A DNA stretch of 34,064 nt from positions 1 through 34,064 of the forward strand of contig NZ_JADEWX010000050.1 of assembly GCF_015207395.1 (NCBI RefSeq), read 5' to 3'. Below are positions 7,886-16,214 of the stretch, piece by piece (positions within the stretch are counted from its first letter, which is position 1; each line of letters starts with the position of its first letter). The notes beneath the pieces are model-generated. The model searched no databases. It saw only the letters and a program-made list of their open reading frames with translations, and was not told where the DNA came from. The position numbers and the translations under genes are program-made. Source of the DNA: Nodosilinea sp. LEGE 07088. GTDB lineage: Bacteria > Cyanobacteriota > Cyanobacteriia > Phormidesmidales > Phormidesmidaceae.

Positions 7886-8422
7886 CTAGAAGGAGGGTAG
7901 CGAGATGCCATCTTGCTCTAATGCAGGTAGCTCTAGGCGATGGCTGCGACGGGTGCGCATAGCCAGTCGATAGCTAACGCTCTGAAGCTCAGCCTGAAGC
8001 TGGCGATTTTCGCGCTGAATCTCGGCGACCCGTTGTTTGACAGCGGCCATGCGGTCGGCAAACTTTTGGCGGTAGACCGTAGGCAGCTCTTGCACCACCT
8101 GCTCCAGCATGCGAGTGCGGTCGGTGAGTTCTTGCACCGTTTGACGCAGCTGCATGACTTCGCCATCGCGCTCTTCTAGCTGGCCCTGGTAAAAGTCGAT
8201 CTGCTTTTCCACTCCCCTGAGCTGGTCGCGCAAAGCCGTCATCTCGGCCTGGTGTTGCTCCGACACCTCTGGGCTAGGTACAAAACCGGTGTTCCCTTTT
8301 ACCAGGCGAAACAGTTCCTGAGATAGCTGCTGTACCAGCTGGTCTCGGATAGCCAACTCAGACTCAAGCCGGACAATTTCGGCCTGTTGTTCGTTCATGT
8401 CTACAAATGAAGACTGCGTCAC
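7886..8422 (-). CDS. Coiled-coil protein, conserved in appearance, function unknown
   Basis: A 178-residue soluble protein with no signal peptide. Most of the sequence is charged and heptad-like ('EIVRLESELAIRDQLVQQL', 'ALRDQLRGVEKQIDFYQGQL' and 'RVAEIQRENRQLQAELQSV'), predicting long coiled coils interrupted near residues 45-55. The C-terminus is basic ('MRTRRSHRLELP') and then ends in a short hydrophobic tail. I do not recognise a named family; such proteins are often scaffold, septum or shell partners, but nothing in the context proves that. The start is a GTG at 8422 with TAGG upstream; an ATG at 8398 (codon 9) is an alternative. Confidence 0.72.
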   Translation of the reverse strand: MTQSSFVDMNEQQAEIVRLESELAIRDQLVQQLSQELFRLVKGNTGFVPSPEVSEQHQAEMTALRDQLRGVEKQIDFYQGQLEERDGEVMQLRQTVQELTDRTRMLEQVVQELPTVYRQKFADRMAAVKQRVAEIQRENRQLQAELQSVSYRLAMRTRRSHRLELPALEQDGISLPSF

Positions 8423-8657
8423 GGAAGCCTACTCCCACACCAACAACTAACCTGCTACTCGATACCCCAAAGCCTGCATCACCTCAGCGATGAATATAGC
8501 TTTACCCTGATCAATGCTGATCTGAGATCCTCACCGAGGTTAACTGTCTAGGTCACTGATTGACTAGGGCAGATAAGATGCAGCTAATTTATAGCACCTG
8601 TCAGAAAACTTGGCACACTCAATTTCACCCTGGCCTGCCATCCGAACAATGCCGCCC
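8423..8657. other. Gene-free stretch upstream of the coiled-coil gene
   Basis: About 235 bases between the coiled-coil gene start and the rpsF terminator. It should hold the leftward promoter of the coiled-coil gene. I see no convincing gene, repeat or riboswitch fold. Confidence 0.5.
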
Positions 8658-8705
8658 AAAAAAGACCGCTGGTCGGTCTGCTTGAGAGGCAAACCAACCA
8701 GCGGT
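8658..8705 (-). terminator. Strong intrinsic terminator of rpsF
   Basis: On the minus strand a 17-bp stem, ACCGCTGGTTGGTTTGC (8705-8689) with GCAGACCGACCAGCGGT (8681-8665), contains two G-U wobbles and closes a 7-base loop. It is followed at once by C and six T residues (8663-8658). Confidence 0.93.
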
Positions 8706-8745
8706 ATGGCCAAGAGTTTGTGGATAAACGATTTGCTCGGGGCGG

Positions 8746-9114
8746 TTACTCTTCTTCGCCAGCAGCGGCAACAACGGCCTCAGCCTCAGCCGGCTCTTCG
8801 ACTTCGGCAGGCAGGGGCTCATCAGACTCCTGCTTGACGGTCAGAAAACGAATCACCTCGTCGCTAAGACGCATAGACCGCTCCAGAGGCGCGATCGCAG
8901 CTCCCGGGCTGGTGTAGTTCATCTGGATGTAGATACCCTCGCGATTGCGGTCAATTTCGTAGGCCAGACGCCGCTTGCCCCGATGCTGGGTTTCTAAAAT
9001 AGAAGCGCCCTGCTCTTTTAACATGGTCTGATATTTGCCGATAGTGGCATCAATAGCCTCATCATTGAGATCGGGCCGCAAAATATACATGGTTTCGTAC
9101 ATGTATGCTTTCAT
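8746..9114 (-). CDS. rpsF: 30S ribosomal protein S6
   Basis: A 122-residue small-subunit protein that binds with S18 on the platform of the 30S subunit. The core matches S6: '[17 protein letters not shown]', '[20 protein letters not shown]' and '[15 protein letters not shown]'. The last ~25 residues are an acidic Glu/Ala-rich tail ('[19 protein letters not shown]'), as is common in S6 proteins. ATG 9114 is supported by AAGGAG six bases upstream on the minus strand. A strong terminator lies 40 bases beyond the stop, so the gene is monocistronic here rather than joined to rpsR or ssb as in many other bacteria. Confidence 0.97.
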   Translation of the reverse strand: MKAYMYETMYILRPDLNDEAIDATIGKYQTMLKEQGASILETQHRGKRRLAYEIDRNREGIYIQMNYTSPGAAIAPLERSMRLSDEVIRFLTVKQESDEPLPAEVEEPAEAEAVVAAAGEEE

Positions 9115-9233
9115 GAAAACTCCTTGTGGACATAGTGGCCTTTGACCACCAAAAACGAGTCTAGAGGACTGACTTCTGGCCGCAGAGCCATCAACTCATC
9201 CAGATCTCAGATCTTGGTGCAAAGACAAGGATC

Positions 9234-9239
9234 TACAAT
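9234..9239 (+). promoter_or_regulatory. Possible -10 box of the FAH-family gene
   Basis: TACAAT lies 36 bases before ATG 9276 in the divergent rpsF/FAH intergenic region. No good -35 is found at 16-18 bases; TTGGTG at 9214 would give a 14-base spacer, which is short. Confidence 0.25.
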
Positions 9240-9275
9240 CATACCAAGAATTAGCAGGCCAAGAGTTAGAAAATT

Positions 9276-10064
9276 ATGGCGCAACGCTACGTTAGGGTTC
9301 AATCTCAGACCGGGCAGCTGCACTACGGGCTGCTGCGCCCTGATCGCAGCGTACAAGTCCTCGATGCGCCCCCCTGGCTGCAAGGGCAACCCATTGAAAC
9401 GGAGCTACCATCCGGCAGCTACGATTTGCTAGCCCCCTGTGCTCCCTCTAAGGTGATCGCCGTCGGCAAAAACTACGCTGACCACGCGACCGAGATGGGC
9501 ACGAGCACCCCCCCTGAGCCCCTGATCTTTATCAAACCCTCAACCGCTGTGACCGCTGCTGGGTCGCCGATCTACTACCCACCCCAGGCAACCCAGGTCG
9601 ATTACGAAGGAGAGTTGGCCATCGTGATTGGCGATCGCTGTGCCCATGTGCCCATTGAAGCCGCCCACGCTAAAATTTGGGGCTATACCATTGCCAACGA
9701 CGTCACCGCCCGCGACCTGCAAAAGCGCGATGGTCAATGGACTCGGGCTAAGGGGTTTGATACCTTCTGTCCCCTAGGGCCATGGATTGTGCGCGAATTG
9801 AGCCCTGGTGCCCAGATTCAAACCTTTCTCAATGACCATGAAACACCGATGCAGCTAGCATCGGTAGACGATATGACCTACGGCCCCAACTACTTAGTCG
9901 CCTATATTAGCGAAATCATGACGCTGCTGCCCGGCGACGTAATTTTGACCGGCACCCCTGCCGGGGTTGGCCCCCTTACGGTGGGTGACCGAGTCAAGGT
10001 AGCAATCGAAGGAATTGGCGTCCTCGAGAACCAGGTGGCCCTGCGCCCAGAGATGTCAGACTAA
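9276..10064 (+). CDS. Fumarylacetoacetate hydrolase (FAH)-family protein
   Basis: A 262-residue protein of the FAH/HpcE family, most like FAHD1-type acylpyruvate hydrolases and oxaloacetate decarboxylases. An N-terminal ~60-residue cap precedes the catalytic domain, which opens with 'KVIAVGKNYADHATEMG'. The metal-binding acidic residues are in 'DYEGELAIVIG' (Glu111 and Glu113) and 'NDVTARDLQ' (Asp142). The lid and substrate loop 'RAKGFDTFCPLGPWIV' and the C-terminal 'GDVILTGTPAGVGPL' are all present. The exact substrate cannot be decided. Homogentisate-pathway FAH is a different subfamily, so the hppD fragment at the left edge is not evidence of shared catabolism. ATG 9276 is used; no strong ribosome binding site is visible. 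Confidence 0.9.
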   Translation: MAQRYVRVQSQTGQLHYGLLRPDRSVQVLDAPPWLQGQPIETELPSGSYDLLAPCAPSKVIAVGKNYADHATEMGTSTPPEPLIFIKPSTAVTAAGSPIYYPPQATQVDYEGELAIVIGDRCAHVPIEAAHAKIWGYTIANDVTARDLQKRDGQWTRAKGFDTFCPLGPWIVRELSPGAQIQTFLNDHETPMQLASVDDMTYGPNYLVAYISEIMTLLPGDVILTGTPAGVGPLTVGDRVKVAIEGIGVLENQVALRPEMSD

Positions 10065-10073
10065 CCCAATCAC

Positions 10074-10568
10074 CTAGCGCACCTGCATATGTACAGCTTC
10101 TGAGATGGTTGGGATTTCGGCATATAGCCCCCGAAAGGTTTGCACCAGAGAATAGCCAACCGACAGCAGCATGCCCAAGAACAGCACATTTGCTAGGGTG
10201 CTAGATAGCAGCGCGCCAAACAAACTGGGGTCTAGCAAGCTCAGGATTAGCCCACAGACCGCCAAAATGAAACTGAGCAAGATCGCCTGCATGGTATTGA
10301 AGCGAATAAACCGGCTAATATTTTCGTTGCGAACTACTAGCAAAATCAGCGCAAAAAACACAATCAAGCCAAAGAAGGGAATGGCGCCTTCCAGGGTGGC
10401 GTAGAGGCTGATCAGCGGTGAGAGAGGCAGCAGCAAAAAACCAAATACAGGAAATTGACGAATAAGCTGAAAACCGTAGGGCAAACCAGCAGTAATCGGC
10501 AAAATGTAAGGGAGAGCCGCCAAGATGCGATCCAGGATCGTGGGGTTAGGGGAACTGCTCCAGGTCAT
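10074..10568 (-). CDS. Tic20-family membrane protein
   Basis: A 164-residue integral membrane protein with four predicted helices: 'ILAALPYILPITAGLPYGF', 'IPFFGLIVFFALILLVV', 'AILLSFILAVCGLIL' and 'VLFLGMLLSVGYSL'. The stretch 'NENISRFIRFNTMQAILL' is typical of Tic20-like proteins, cyanobacterial relatives of the chloroplast inner-envelope import component; their bacterial role is not established. I place the start at ATG 10568, with GGAG about 9 bases upstream. The frame extends upstream to 10712 but that extra sequence is not membrane-like and has no ribosome binding site. It is convergent with the FAH gene after 9 bases. Confidence 0.87.
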   Translation of the reverse strand: MTWSSSPNPTILDRILAALPYILPITAGLPYGFQLIRQFPVFGFLLLPLSPLISLYATLEGAIPFFGLIVFFALILLVVRNENISRFIRFNTMQAILLSFILAVCGLILSLLDPSLFGALLSSTLANVLFLGMLLSVGYSLVQTFRGLYAEIPTISEAVHMQVR

Positions 10569-10742
10569 AGGGTCATCTCCAGACAAAGGCCAATCGCTAC
10601 CAATCAATAGCCTTACCATATCGCAAATCTCCGGTTTGTCGGTACCAAGAGAAAATGGGCCACCTAGAGAGGCCATTCTGCTGCCGACTAAGGTTTCAGC
10701 CCCAGCAAACACCCATTACCGTGTGGGGCCAGTTGGTACTAT

Positions 10743-10940
10743 CTAGCCGATATCTGCAACCCTAAACCCCATCTGACATTCAAATTGGGCTGGCTGAGCT
10801 TGGTCTAGGCTAGACACCTGACGGCCACAGCTCAACACCCCGTGATGCCAGCGGGGTTGGCCATGGCGGTCGGCCATCAAACAGGTACAGCACACTGCTT
10901 GAGGCGAGATGAGCTGATTATCGGTCACTATCACCAACAT
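10743..10940 (-). CDS. Small cysteine-rich protein (65 aa), unknown function
   Basis: A 65-residue protein with five cysteines, three clustered in 'AVCCTCLMADRHGQPRW' (17, 18, 20), one at 38 in 'LSCGRQ' and one at 55 in 'FECQMGFRVADIG'. His26, His32 and His33 lie between them. The pattern could bind zinc or an iron-sulfur cluster or form disulfides. There is no signal peptide or membrane segment. The reading frame is supported by a near-perfect GGGAGGT about 7 bases before ATG 10940, and the protein-like composition makes a chance frame unlikely. I believe it to be a conserved small cyanobacterial protein but cannot name it. It follows crhR in the same direction after about 135 bases. Confidence 0.68.
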   Translation of the reverse strand: MLVIVTDNQLISPQAVCCTCLMADRHGQPRWHHGVLSCGRQVSSLDQAQPAQFECQMGFRVADIG

Positions 10941-11076
10941 TACGACGACCTCCCAAGAGCCAAGGTTAACCTAAGCTTTTCCTAATCTTAGGATGCCCTA
11001 CAGAGCATGCTGTGTGCTGGCATACGCAATCAAACGCAATCGGGACAGGTAAAACGCAGCTTGAGGGCGATCGCGC

Positions 11077-12492
11077 CTACTCCTTAGCTTTGCTGACTTC
11101 GCGAGACTCAGGGTTAGGGGCATTGTTTTTGCGCTTTTTGGGCATCGGCGTGTTGCGCTCGGTTCCGTCCGGTTCGCTGCTGTGATGTTCCCGCTGCCAG
11201 GCCGGTACGGTCTGATCGTAGGCCATCTGCAATGCCGCTGCCGCAATGGTGCGCAGGTCATACTCGTCGCTGAGTTGAGACACAATGGGCAAAAATGAGG
11301 CCAGACGCTCGCTGGTAATGGCCTCGAGCATCTGCGTGCGCAGCCGCTCGAGGTTACGGGCGGCAATCTCAGCCCGAGTCGGAATTTTCATGAGGGTCAT
11401 AGATTGCTTGGTGTGGCGCTCAATCTGCCGCAGCTTGTACTTCTCAAGCGGTGTTACCAGCGAAATCGCGATTCCCTTCTTGCCCGCCCGGCCAGTTCGC
11501 CCAATTCGGTGCACGTAGCTTTCGAGCGCGTCGGGCATGTCGAAATTGATCACATGGGTGAGATCATCGACATGTAGGCCTCGGGCGGCAATGTCAGTCG
11601 CCACCACCAGTTTTACCTGCTGCTGACGAAAGCGCATCAACAGACGCTCTCGCTGCGATTGACTGAGGTCGCCATGATATTCATCGACGCTATAGCCTGC
11701 CGCCTGGAGTTGGCGGGTTAGATCGCCAGCGGTACGACGGGTGCGCACAAAAATAATCGCTGTTTCAGGGTCTTCGAGCTCGAGGATGGGTTGCAGGGCC
11801 CGCACCTTGGTCCAGCCCCGGGGCACAATGTAGCTCACTTGCTGAATCTGCTTGGGTGAGGCCTTGGGCGACTGCACCGTCACCGTTACCGGCGAGTGGA
11901 GAAACTTGGTAGCCAGCTCACGAATTGCAGGCGCCATAGTAGCTGAGAAGAAGGCAGTTTGGCGGTTACCCGGAGCCTTACTGAGAATTTTCTCAACATC
12001 TTGGATAAAGCCCATATTCAACATTTCATCGGCTTCATCGAGTACCAGCCAACTGAGACTATCGAGGGTGAGACTACCTCGATTGAGCAGATCGAGTACC
12101 CGGCCAGGGGTACCCACCACAATCTGGGTACCTCGTCTGAGCTGATCTTGCTGGCGCTCAATGGACTGGCCCCCATAGAGGGCCAACACCTTGGGTCGAC
12201 CACTGATGCGAAAGCCCCGCATGGCTTGACAGACCTGAATGGCCAACTCCCGCGTCGGCGTTAGCACTAAAGCCTGCACCGCAGGATTACTGGCATCGAC
12301 CTGCTCCATCATCGGGAGGGCAAAGGCAGCGGTTTTGCCGGTACCGGTCTGGGCCTGACCAATTAAATCGCGCCCCGAGAGGAGATGGGGAATGGCCTCT
12401 GCCTGGATAGCGGTCGGTTCTTCGTAGCCCATGCTTTCAAGATGGCTGACGCGGGCTGCAGATAACCCCAGACTAGTGAACGATAAGGTCAT
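11077..12492 (-). CDS. crhR: DEAD-box ATP-dependent RNA helicase, CrhR-like
   Basis: A 471-residue DEAD-box helicase. All core motifs are seen: Q motif 'GYEEPTAIQ', motif I AQTGTGKT (47-54), Ia PTRELAIQ, Ib TPGR, DEAD (152-155), SAT (183-185), 'IIFVRTRR', ARGLHV and HRIGRTGR (328-335). A charged, low-complexity C-terminal tail follows residue ~430. In Synechocystis CrhR is the redox- and cold-regulated helicase encoded directly after rimO, and the same order is found here, so the assignment is by motif and synteny. ATG 12492 is chosen, with GAGG about 8 bases before; the frame could be extended to a TTG at 12510. The gene begins 52 bases after rimO stops, pointing to a dicistronic operon. Confidence 0.92.
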   Translation of the reverse strand: MTLSFTSLGLSAARVSHLESMGYEEPTAIQAEAIPHLLSGRDLIGQAQTGTGKTAAFALPMMEQVDASNPAVQALVLTPTRELAIQVCQAMRGFRISGRPKVLALYGGQSIERQQDQLRRGTQIVVGTPGRVLDLLNRGSLTLDSLSWLVLDEADEMLNMGFIQDVEKILSKAPGNRQTAFFSATMAPAIRELATKFLHSPVTVTVQSPKASPKQIQQVSYIVPRGWTKVRALQPILELEDPETAIIFVRTRRTAGDLTRQLQAAGYSVDEYHGDLSQSQRERLLMRFRQQQVKLVVATDIAARGLHVDDLTHVINFDMPDALESYVHRIGRTGRAGKKGIAISLVTPLEKYKLRQIERHTKQSMTLMKIPTRAEIAARNLERLRTQMLEAITSERLASFLPIVSQLSDEYDLRTIAAAALQMAYDQTVPAWQREHHSSEPDGTERNTPMPKKRKNNAPNPESREVSKAKE

Positions 12493-12544
12493 GGTGAATC
12501 CTCGGGACAATGAATTAAAGAGAATCAGGGTAGAGCCCGGTATC

Positions 12545-13900
12545 TCAGCGGGCCAAACTCAGAGCGGGAGATGTCGGCGGTGCGATCGCAGCTGTCTCCC
12601 CAAACAGGTCATAGGTGTCAGCGGCAGTAATCTGTACCGGCACAATCTGATTGAGGGAGGCCGTGCCGGTGACATAGACCAGCCCATCCACCTCAGGGGC
12701 AAAGCGGCTCGATCGCCCAATGGCCATACCCGTAGCCGGGTTCTCCTGCTCGATCAGCACCTCCACGACTTGGCCAATATGCCGACGATTGTGCTCCCAG
12801 GCAATCGGCTGCTGGGCCAGCATGAGGGCTTCGCGACGGCGATCGCGCTCGGGTTTAGGCACCGGATGGGGAATGTCAAAGGCGGGAGTCCCCTCCTCTG
12901 GCGAAAAGCCAAATACACCCACGTGATCAAAGCGGTGGCGCTCTACAAATGCGAGCAGATGCTCAAAATGGGCCTCGGTTTCACCCGGAAATCCCACAAT
13001 AAAGGTAGTTCGTAGCACCGCCTCGGGCAGAGCTTCTTTAATCCGGCTGATCACCTGATCGTTGACCTGGCCCTGCCAAGGACGATTCATGGCCCGCAGC
13101 ACCTCAGGGTGAGAATGTTGCAGGGGTAGATCGAGGTAAGGCAGCACGTTGGACGTTTCGCGAATGGCGGCAATCACCGCTGGGGTAAGGCCCGTAGGGT
13201 AGGCGTAGTGCATGCGAATCCAAGGCACATCGACGTTTCCCAGCGCTCGCAGCAGCTCGGCCAACCTGGGCTGGCCGTAAATATCCATCCCGTAGTTGGT
13301 GGTAATTTGGGAGATCAGCACCAGCTCTTGCACACCCTCAGCCGCCAGCTGGTGGGCCTCAGCCACAATCGATTCAATCGAGCGCGATCGCTGATTGCCT
13401 CGCAGGTGCGGAATAATACAGAAGGCGCAGCGGTAGTCGCAGCCCTCGGCTACCCGCAAGTAAGCCACGCTGGAGGCGGTGGTGCGATAACGAGGCACGG
13501 TTTCATCGGCGATGTAGGTGGGTTCTGGGGAGACAATCTTAACCCGCTCTCCGGCCTCAGCCCGCTCAATCACTTCTACGATACGGTGGTAATCTCCAGT
13601 GCCCACCAACGCCACCGCCTCAGGAATTTCTTCCAGCAGTTCATGCTGAAAGTGTTGGGCTAGGCAGCCGGTAATCACCACTTTTTTCTGGGCTGCAGCC
13701 AGCTCAACTAGAGTCCGTACCGACTCTTCTCGGGCGGCTTCGATAAAGCTACAGGTATTCACCACCACGTAGTCAGCCAGTTCTTCATTGACGTCAACCT
13801 GATAGCCAGCCTGTACCAGCAGACCCAGCATATGCTCGGTATCGACGCGGTTCTTTTCACAGCCCAAATGGTTAAATGCAACCGTTGGCTTTAGCCCCAT
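12545..13900 (-). CDS. rimO: Ribosomal protein S12 methylthiotransferase RimO
   Basis: A 451-residue radical SAM methylthiotransferase that adds a methylthio group to a conserved Asp of ribosomal protein S12. The N-terminal UPF0004 domain carries the three cysteines of the auxiliary cluster (Cys14 in 'LGCEKN', Cys50 in 'NTCSFI', Cys79 in 'TGCLAQ'). The radical SAM domain has CX3CX2C at 154-161 ('[12 protein letters not shown]'). A TRAM domain forms the last ~65 residues. 'GCEKNRVD' and 'MHYAYPTGL' favour RimO over MiaB. It is the first gene of the rimO-crhR unit; ATG 13900 follows gene-free DNA upstream. In Synechocystis the corresponding transcript is processed between the two genes. Confidence 0.94.
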   Translation of the reverse strand: MGLKPTVAFNHLGCEKNRVDTEHMLGLLVQAGYQVDVNEELADYVVVNTCSFIEAAREESVRTLVELAAAQKKVVITGCLAQHFQHELLEEIPEAVALVGTGDYHRIVEVIERAEAGERVKIVSPEPTYIADETVPRYRTTASSVAYLRVAEGCDYRCAFCIIPHLRGNQRSRSIESIVAEAHQLAAEGVQELVLISQITTNYGMDIYGQPRLAELLRALGNVDVPWIRMHYAYPTGLTPAVIAAIRETSNVLPYLDLPLQHSHPEVLRAMNRPWQGQVNDQVISRIKEALPEAVLRTTFIVGFPGETEAHFEHLLAFVERHRFDHVGVFGFSPEEGTPAFDIPHPVPKPERDRRREALMLAQQPIAWEHNRRHIGQVVEVLIEQENPATGMAIGRSSRFAPEVDGLVYVTGTASLNQIVPVQITAADTYDLFGETAAIAPPTSPALSLAR

Positions 13901-14260
13901 GGTGTCTCTCAGTCTATGAACAAGCCCATCATGCCAAAAGCTAAGGAGTTCAGGTGCAACCCAGGCACGCCAAATTACCTGTTCAATACCAGCCGACTGG
14001 TACTGACATCCCTAACACCACCGCTTAGGCATCCATCAATCCTGTGTTGACAAATTGCCCAGCAAATCTTTTGGCCAATGGCACCAGGGGGCAATACAAA
14101 TTAACACTCATAAATAATACATCACAAAAGCAGGAGGTAGCCTAAATCCTGTCCCAGGGATTGATATGCTGATAAGGCAAAGATCGGCTTAGGTTTGCTG
14201 CGGTAGGCTGGGTTGATCTATGCAGGTTTTATCCATTAGGCGAGTCCAGGCAAAATTCAC
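13901..14260. other. Divergent promoter region between rimO and btpA
   Basis: About 360 bases without a convincing gene. It should hold the leftward rimO-crhR promoter and the rightward btpA promoter. A dyad TACCAG-CCGA-CTGGTA sits at 13987-14002, 87-102 bases before rimO. A TTGACA at about 14046 lacks a good -10 at 17 bases. A 44-codon frame from 13917 has no ribosome binding site and no recognisable content. Confidence 0.5.
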
Positions 14261-15106
14261 GTGGACTTAATTGAAGTATTTAACACCCAGAATCCGGTCA
14301 TTGGGGTACTGCACCTGTTGCCCCTACCCACCTCTCCCCGTTGGCAGGGAGACCTACAGGCCGTTATCGATCGCGCTGAGCAAGAGGCTACGGCCCTGGC
14401 TTCGGGCGGTGTAGACGCCATTATCGTTGAAAATTTTTTTGACGCTCCCTTTACCAAGGGGTCGGTAGATCCGGCGGTGGTGAGCGCCATGGGGTTGGTA
14501 GTACAGCGACTACAAACCCTGATTACGGTACCTATTGGTATTAACGTGTTGCGCAATGATGCCCGCAGCGCACTGGCGATCGCCACCTGTACCGGCGCTG
14601 CCTTCATTCGCGTCAATGTATTGACCGGCGTCATGGCGACCGATCAGGGGTTGATCGAAGGTTGTGCCCACGACCTGCTGCGCTATCGCAAAGAGCTGGG
14701 CAGCTCGGTGAAAATTTTGGCCGATGTGCTGGTTAAACACGCTCGCCCACTGGGGTCACCCAACCTGACCACAGCGGTGCAAGAAACCATTCACCGGGGT
14801 ATGGCCGACGGCGTTATTCTCTCGGGTTGGGCCACCGGTAGCCCCCCCAGCCTAGAAGATCTGGAGTTAGCTAAGGCGGCAGCAGGTGAGCACCCTGTCT
14901 TTATCGGCAGCGGAGCCGACTGGGAAAATATCGGCACCTTAATGAAAGCCGCAGACGGCGTGATTGTAGCCAGCTCTCTCAAGCGGCAGGGCAATATCAA
15001 CCAGCCCATTGACCCAATTCGGGTGGGCCAGTTTGTCGAAGCCATGCAAGAGAGTCTGGAAGCCCTAGAGGGTCCCCTGACGCTGCCCAGCATGGTAACC
15101 CCGTAA
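14261..15106 (+). CDS. btpA: BtpA family protein (photosystem I biogenesis)
   Basis: A 281-residue TIM-barrel-like protein of the BtpA/SgcQ family. In Synechocystis BtpA is a peripheral thylakoid protein needed to accumulate photosystem I reaction-centre proteins, especially at low temperature. Family sequences visible are 'PVIGVLHLLPLPTSPRW', 'GGVDAIIVENFFDAPF', 'VPIGINVLRNDARSALAIA', 'AAFIRVNVLTGVMATDQG', 'LADVLVKHARPLG' and 'VFIGSGADWENI'. The start is a GTG at 14261 giving the family-like 'MDLIEVF'; no strong Shine-Dalgarno is seen. It is followed by the VKOR-thioredoxin gene after about 107 bases, in the same direction, possibly co-transcribed. Confidence 0.93.
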   Translation: MDLIEVFNTQNPVIGVLHLLPLPTSPRWQGDLQAVIDRAEQEATALASGGVDAIIVENFFDAPFTKGSVDPAVVSAMGLVVQRLQTLITVPIGINVLRNDARSALAIATCTGAAFIRVNVLTGVMATDQGLIEGCAHDLLRYRKELGSSVKILADVLVKHARPLGSPNLTTAVQETIHRGMADGVILSGWATGSPPSLEDLELAKAAAGEHPVFIGSGADWENIGTLMKAADGVIVASSLKRQGNINQPIDPIRVGQFVEAMQESLEALEGPLTLPSMVTP

Positions 15107-15213
15107 CCCTATGGGCTCCTAGGTGAGTAGAGGCATTAATATAAGCACAAGACTAACCAGTCCTAGCGGGTTGTTGATCACTCTAGACGTTGAATGTGGT
15201 GGAAAGACGCATC

Positions 15214-16134
15214 ATGAGTCGTCGTCAGGAAAAAAGTTGGATGCATCGCTGGTCGCGCTGGCTGGTGGCGGGCATTGCCTCGGTGGGTGCCCTGGGCACT
15301 GGCTTTTTAACCATCAACAAACTGATGGGGGGCGCTGGTGCCTGCCCTACCGAGGGCTGTGAGCAGGTGTTGTCAAGCCCCTATGCCATGGTGCTTGGCC
15401 TGCCGCTCACCCTATTTGGCTTTTTGGCCTACGCAACAATGCTCGTCCTCGCGATCGCGCCATTGCTGATCAATGCCGACCAGCATCAGCCTTTACGTCA
15501 AAAGATCGAGTCTTGGACCTGGCCGCTGCTGTTCATGCAGGCCTCGGCCATGGTGGTGTTTAGCGCCTACCTGATGACATTGCTTGCCTTTGAGATTCAG
15601 GTGTTTTGCCCTTATTGCATTGCTTCGGCGCTGTTTGCCGTCTCAATGTTCGCCATGATCTTGTTTGGCAACCGGTGGGACGACCTGGGTCAGCTAGCGT
15701 TTATGGGCATTATCGTTACCGTGCTGACGCTGACCAGCACCCTAGCTATCTATGCCCCAGTGCATGCGGGCGACAGCCCCAGCACCCTAGCGGCTGGGCA
15801 GCAGGGGCCGCCGATTACGACCGCGTCAGGCCCTGCTGAAGTAGCGCTAGCTAACCACCTCAAAGATATTGGGGCCGCTATGTACGGAGCCTGGTGGTGC
15901 CCCCACTGCCACGACCAAAAGCAGTTATTTGGGGCTGAAGCGGCTACCGCCTTTACCTACATCGAGTGCGCCGAAGACGGCCAAAACTCTCAGACTAAGC
16001 TGTGTCGGTCTAAGCCAGAGATCACAGGGTTTCCCAGTTGGGAAATCAAGGGCGAGTTTTATTCGGGCACCCAGAGCCTGGCGCGCTTGGCAGAGGTGTC
16101 GGGCTATAGTGGGCCGACTGATTTCCGCCGGTAG
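15214..16134 (+). CDS. Vitamin K epoxide reductase (VKOR) fused to thioredoxin-like domain
   Basis: A 306-residue fusion that makes disulfides in exported proteins, passing electrons to quinone. The N-terminal VKOR part has several membrane helices, the loop cysteines Cys44 and Cys49 ('GACPTEGCE') and the quinone-side CPYC at 132-135. A linker (183-215) leads to a thioredoxin-like domain with CPHC at 229-232 and two extra cysteines, Cys252 and Cys264. All redox centres known for the cyanobacterial fusion (crystallised from Synechococcus) are therefore present. I use ATG 15214; upstream in-frame TTG 15190 and GTG 15196 are possible but have no better signal. It should act at the thylakoid or cytoplasmic membrane with the Trx domain facing the lumen or periplasm. 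Confidence 0.93.
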   Translation: MSRRQEKSWMHRWSRWLVAGIASVGALGTGFLTINKLMGGAGACPTEGCEQVLSSPYAMVLGLPLTLFGFLAYATMLVLAIAPLLINADQHQPLRQKIESWTWPLLFMQASAMVVFSAYLMTLLAFEIQVFCPYCIASALFAVSMFAMILFGNRWDDLGQLAFMGIIVTVLTLTSTLAIYAPVHAGDSPSTLAAGQQGPPITTASGPAEVALANHLKDIGAAMYGAWWCPHCHDQKQLFGAEAATAFTYIECAEDGQNSQTKLCRSKPEITGFPSWEIKGEFYSGTQSLARLAEVSGYSGPTDFRR

Positions 16135-16152
16135 CCTCGGCTAAACAGAGGC

Positions 16153-16184
16153 GGTAGCGCTAGGTGACCACCCCTAGCGCTGCC
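16153..16184. terminator. Hairpin between convergent VKOR and GS-like genes
   Basis: GGTAGCGCTAGG (16153-16164) pairs with CCTAGCGCTGCC (16173-16184): 12 bp with one G-U wobble and an 8-base loop. There is no T-run on either side, so this is a likely bidirectional barrier rather than a textbook terminator. Confidence 0.5.
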
Positions 16185-16214
16185 CTGAGAAGACAGTTGG
16201 TGAGTCTCTCCTGG

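Noticed and set aside
12431-13015. 194-codon plus-strand open frame
   Set aside because: Antisense to rimO and the crhR start; a shadow of conserved coding sequence.
13987-14002. TACCAG-CCGA-CTGGTA dyad upstream of rimO as a LexA site
   Set aside because: It does not match the cyanobacterial LexA forms I know (palindromic AGTAC...GTACT or CTA-N9-CTA).
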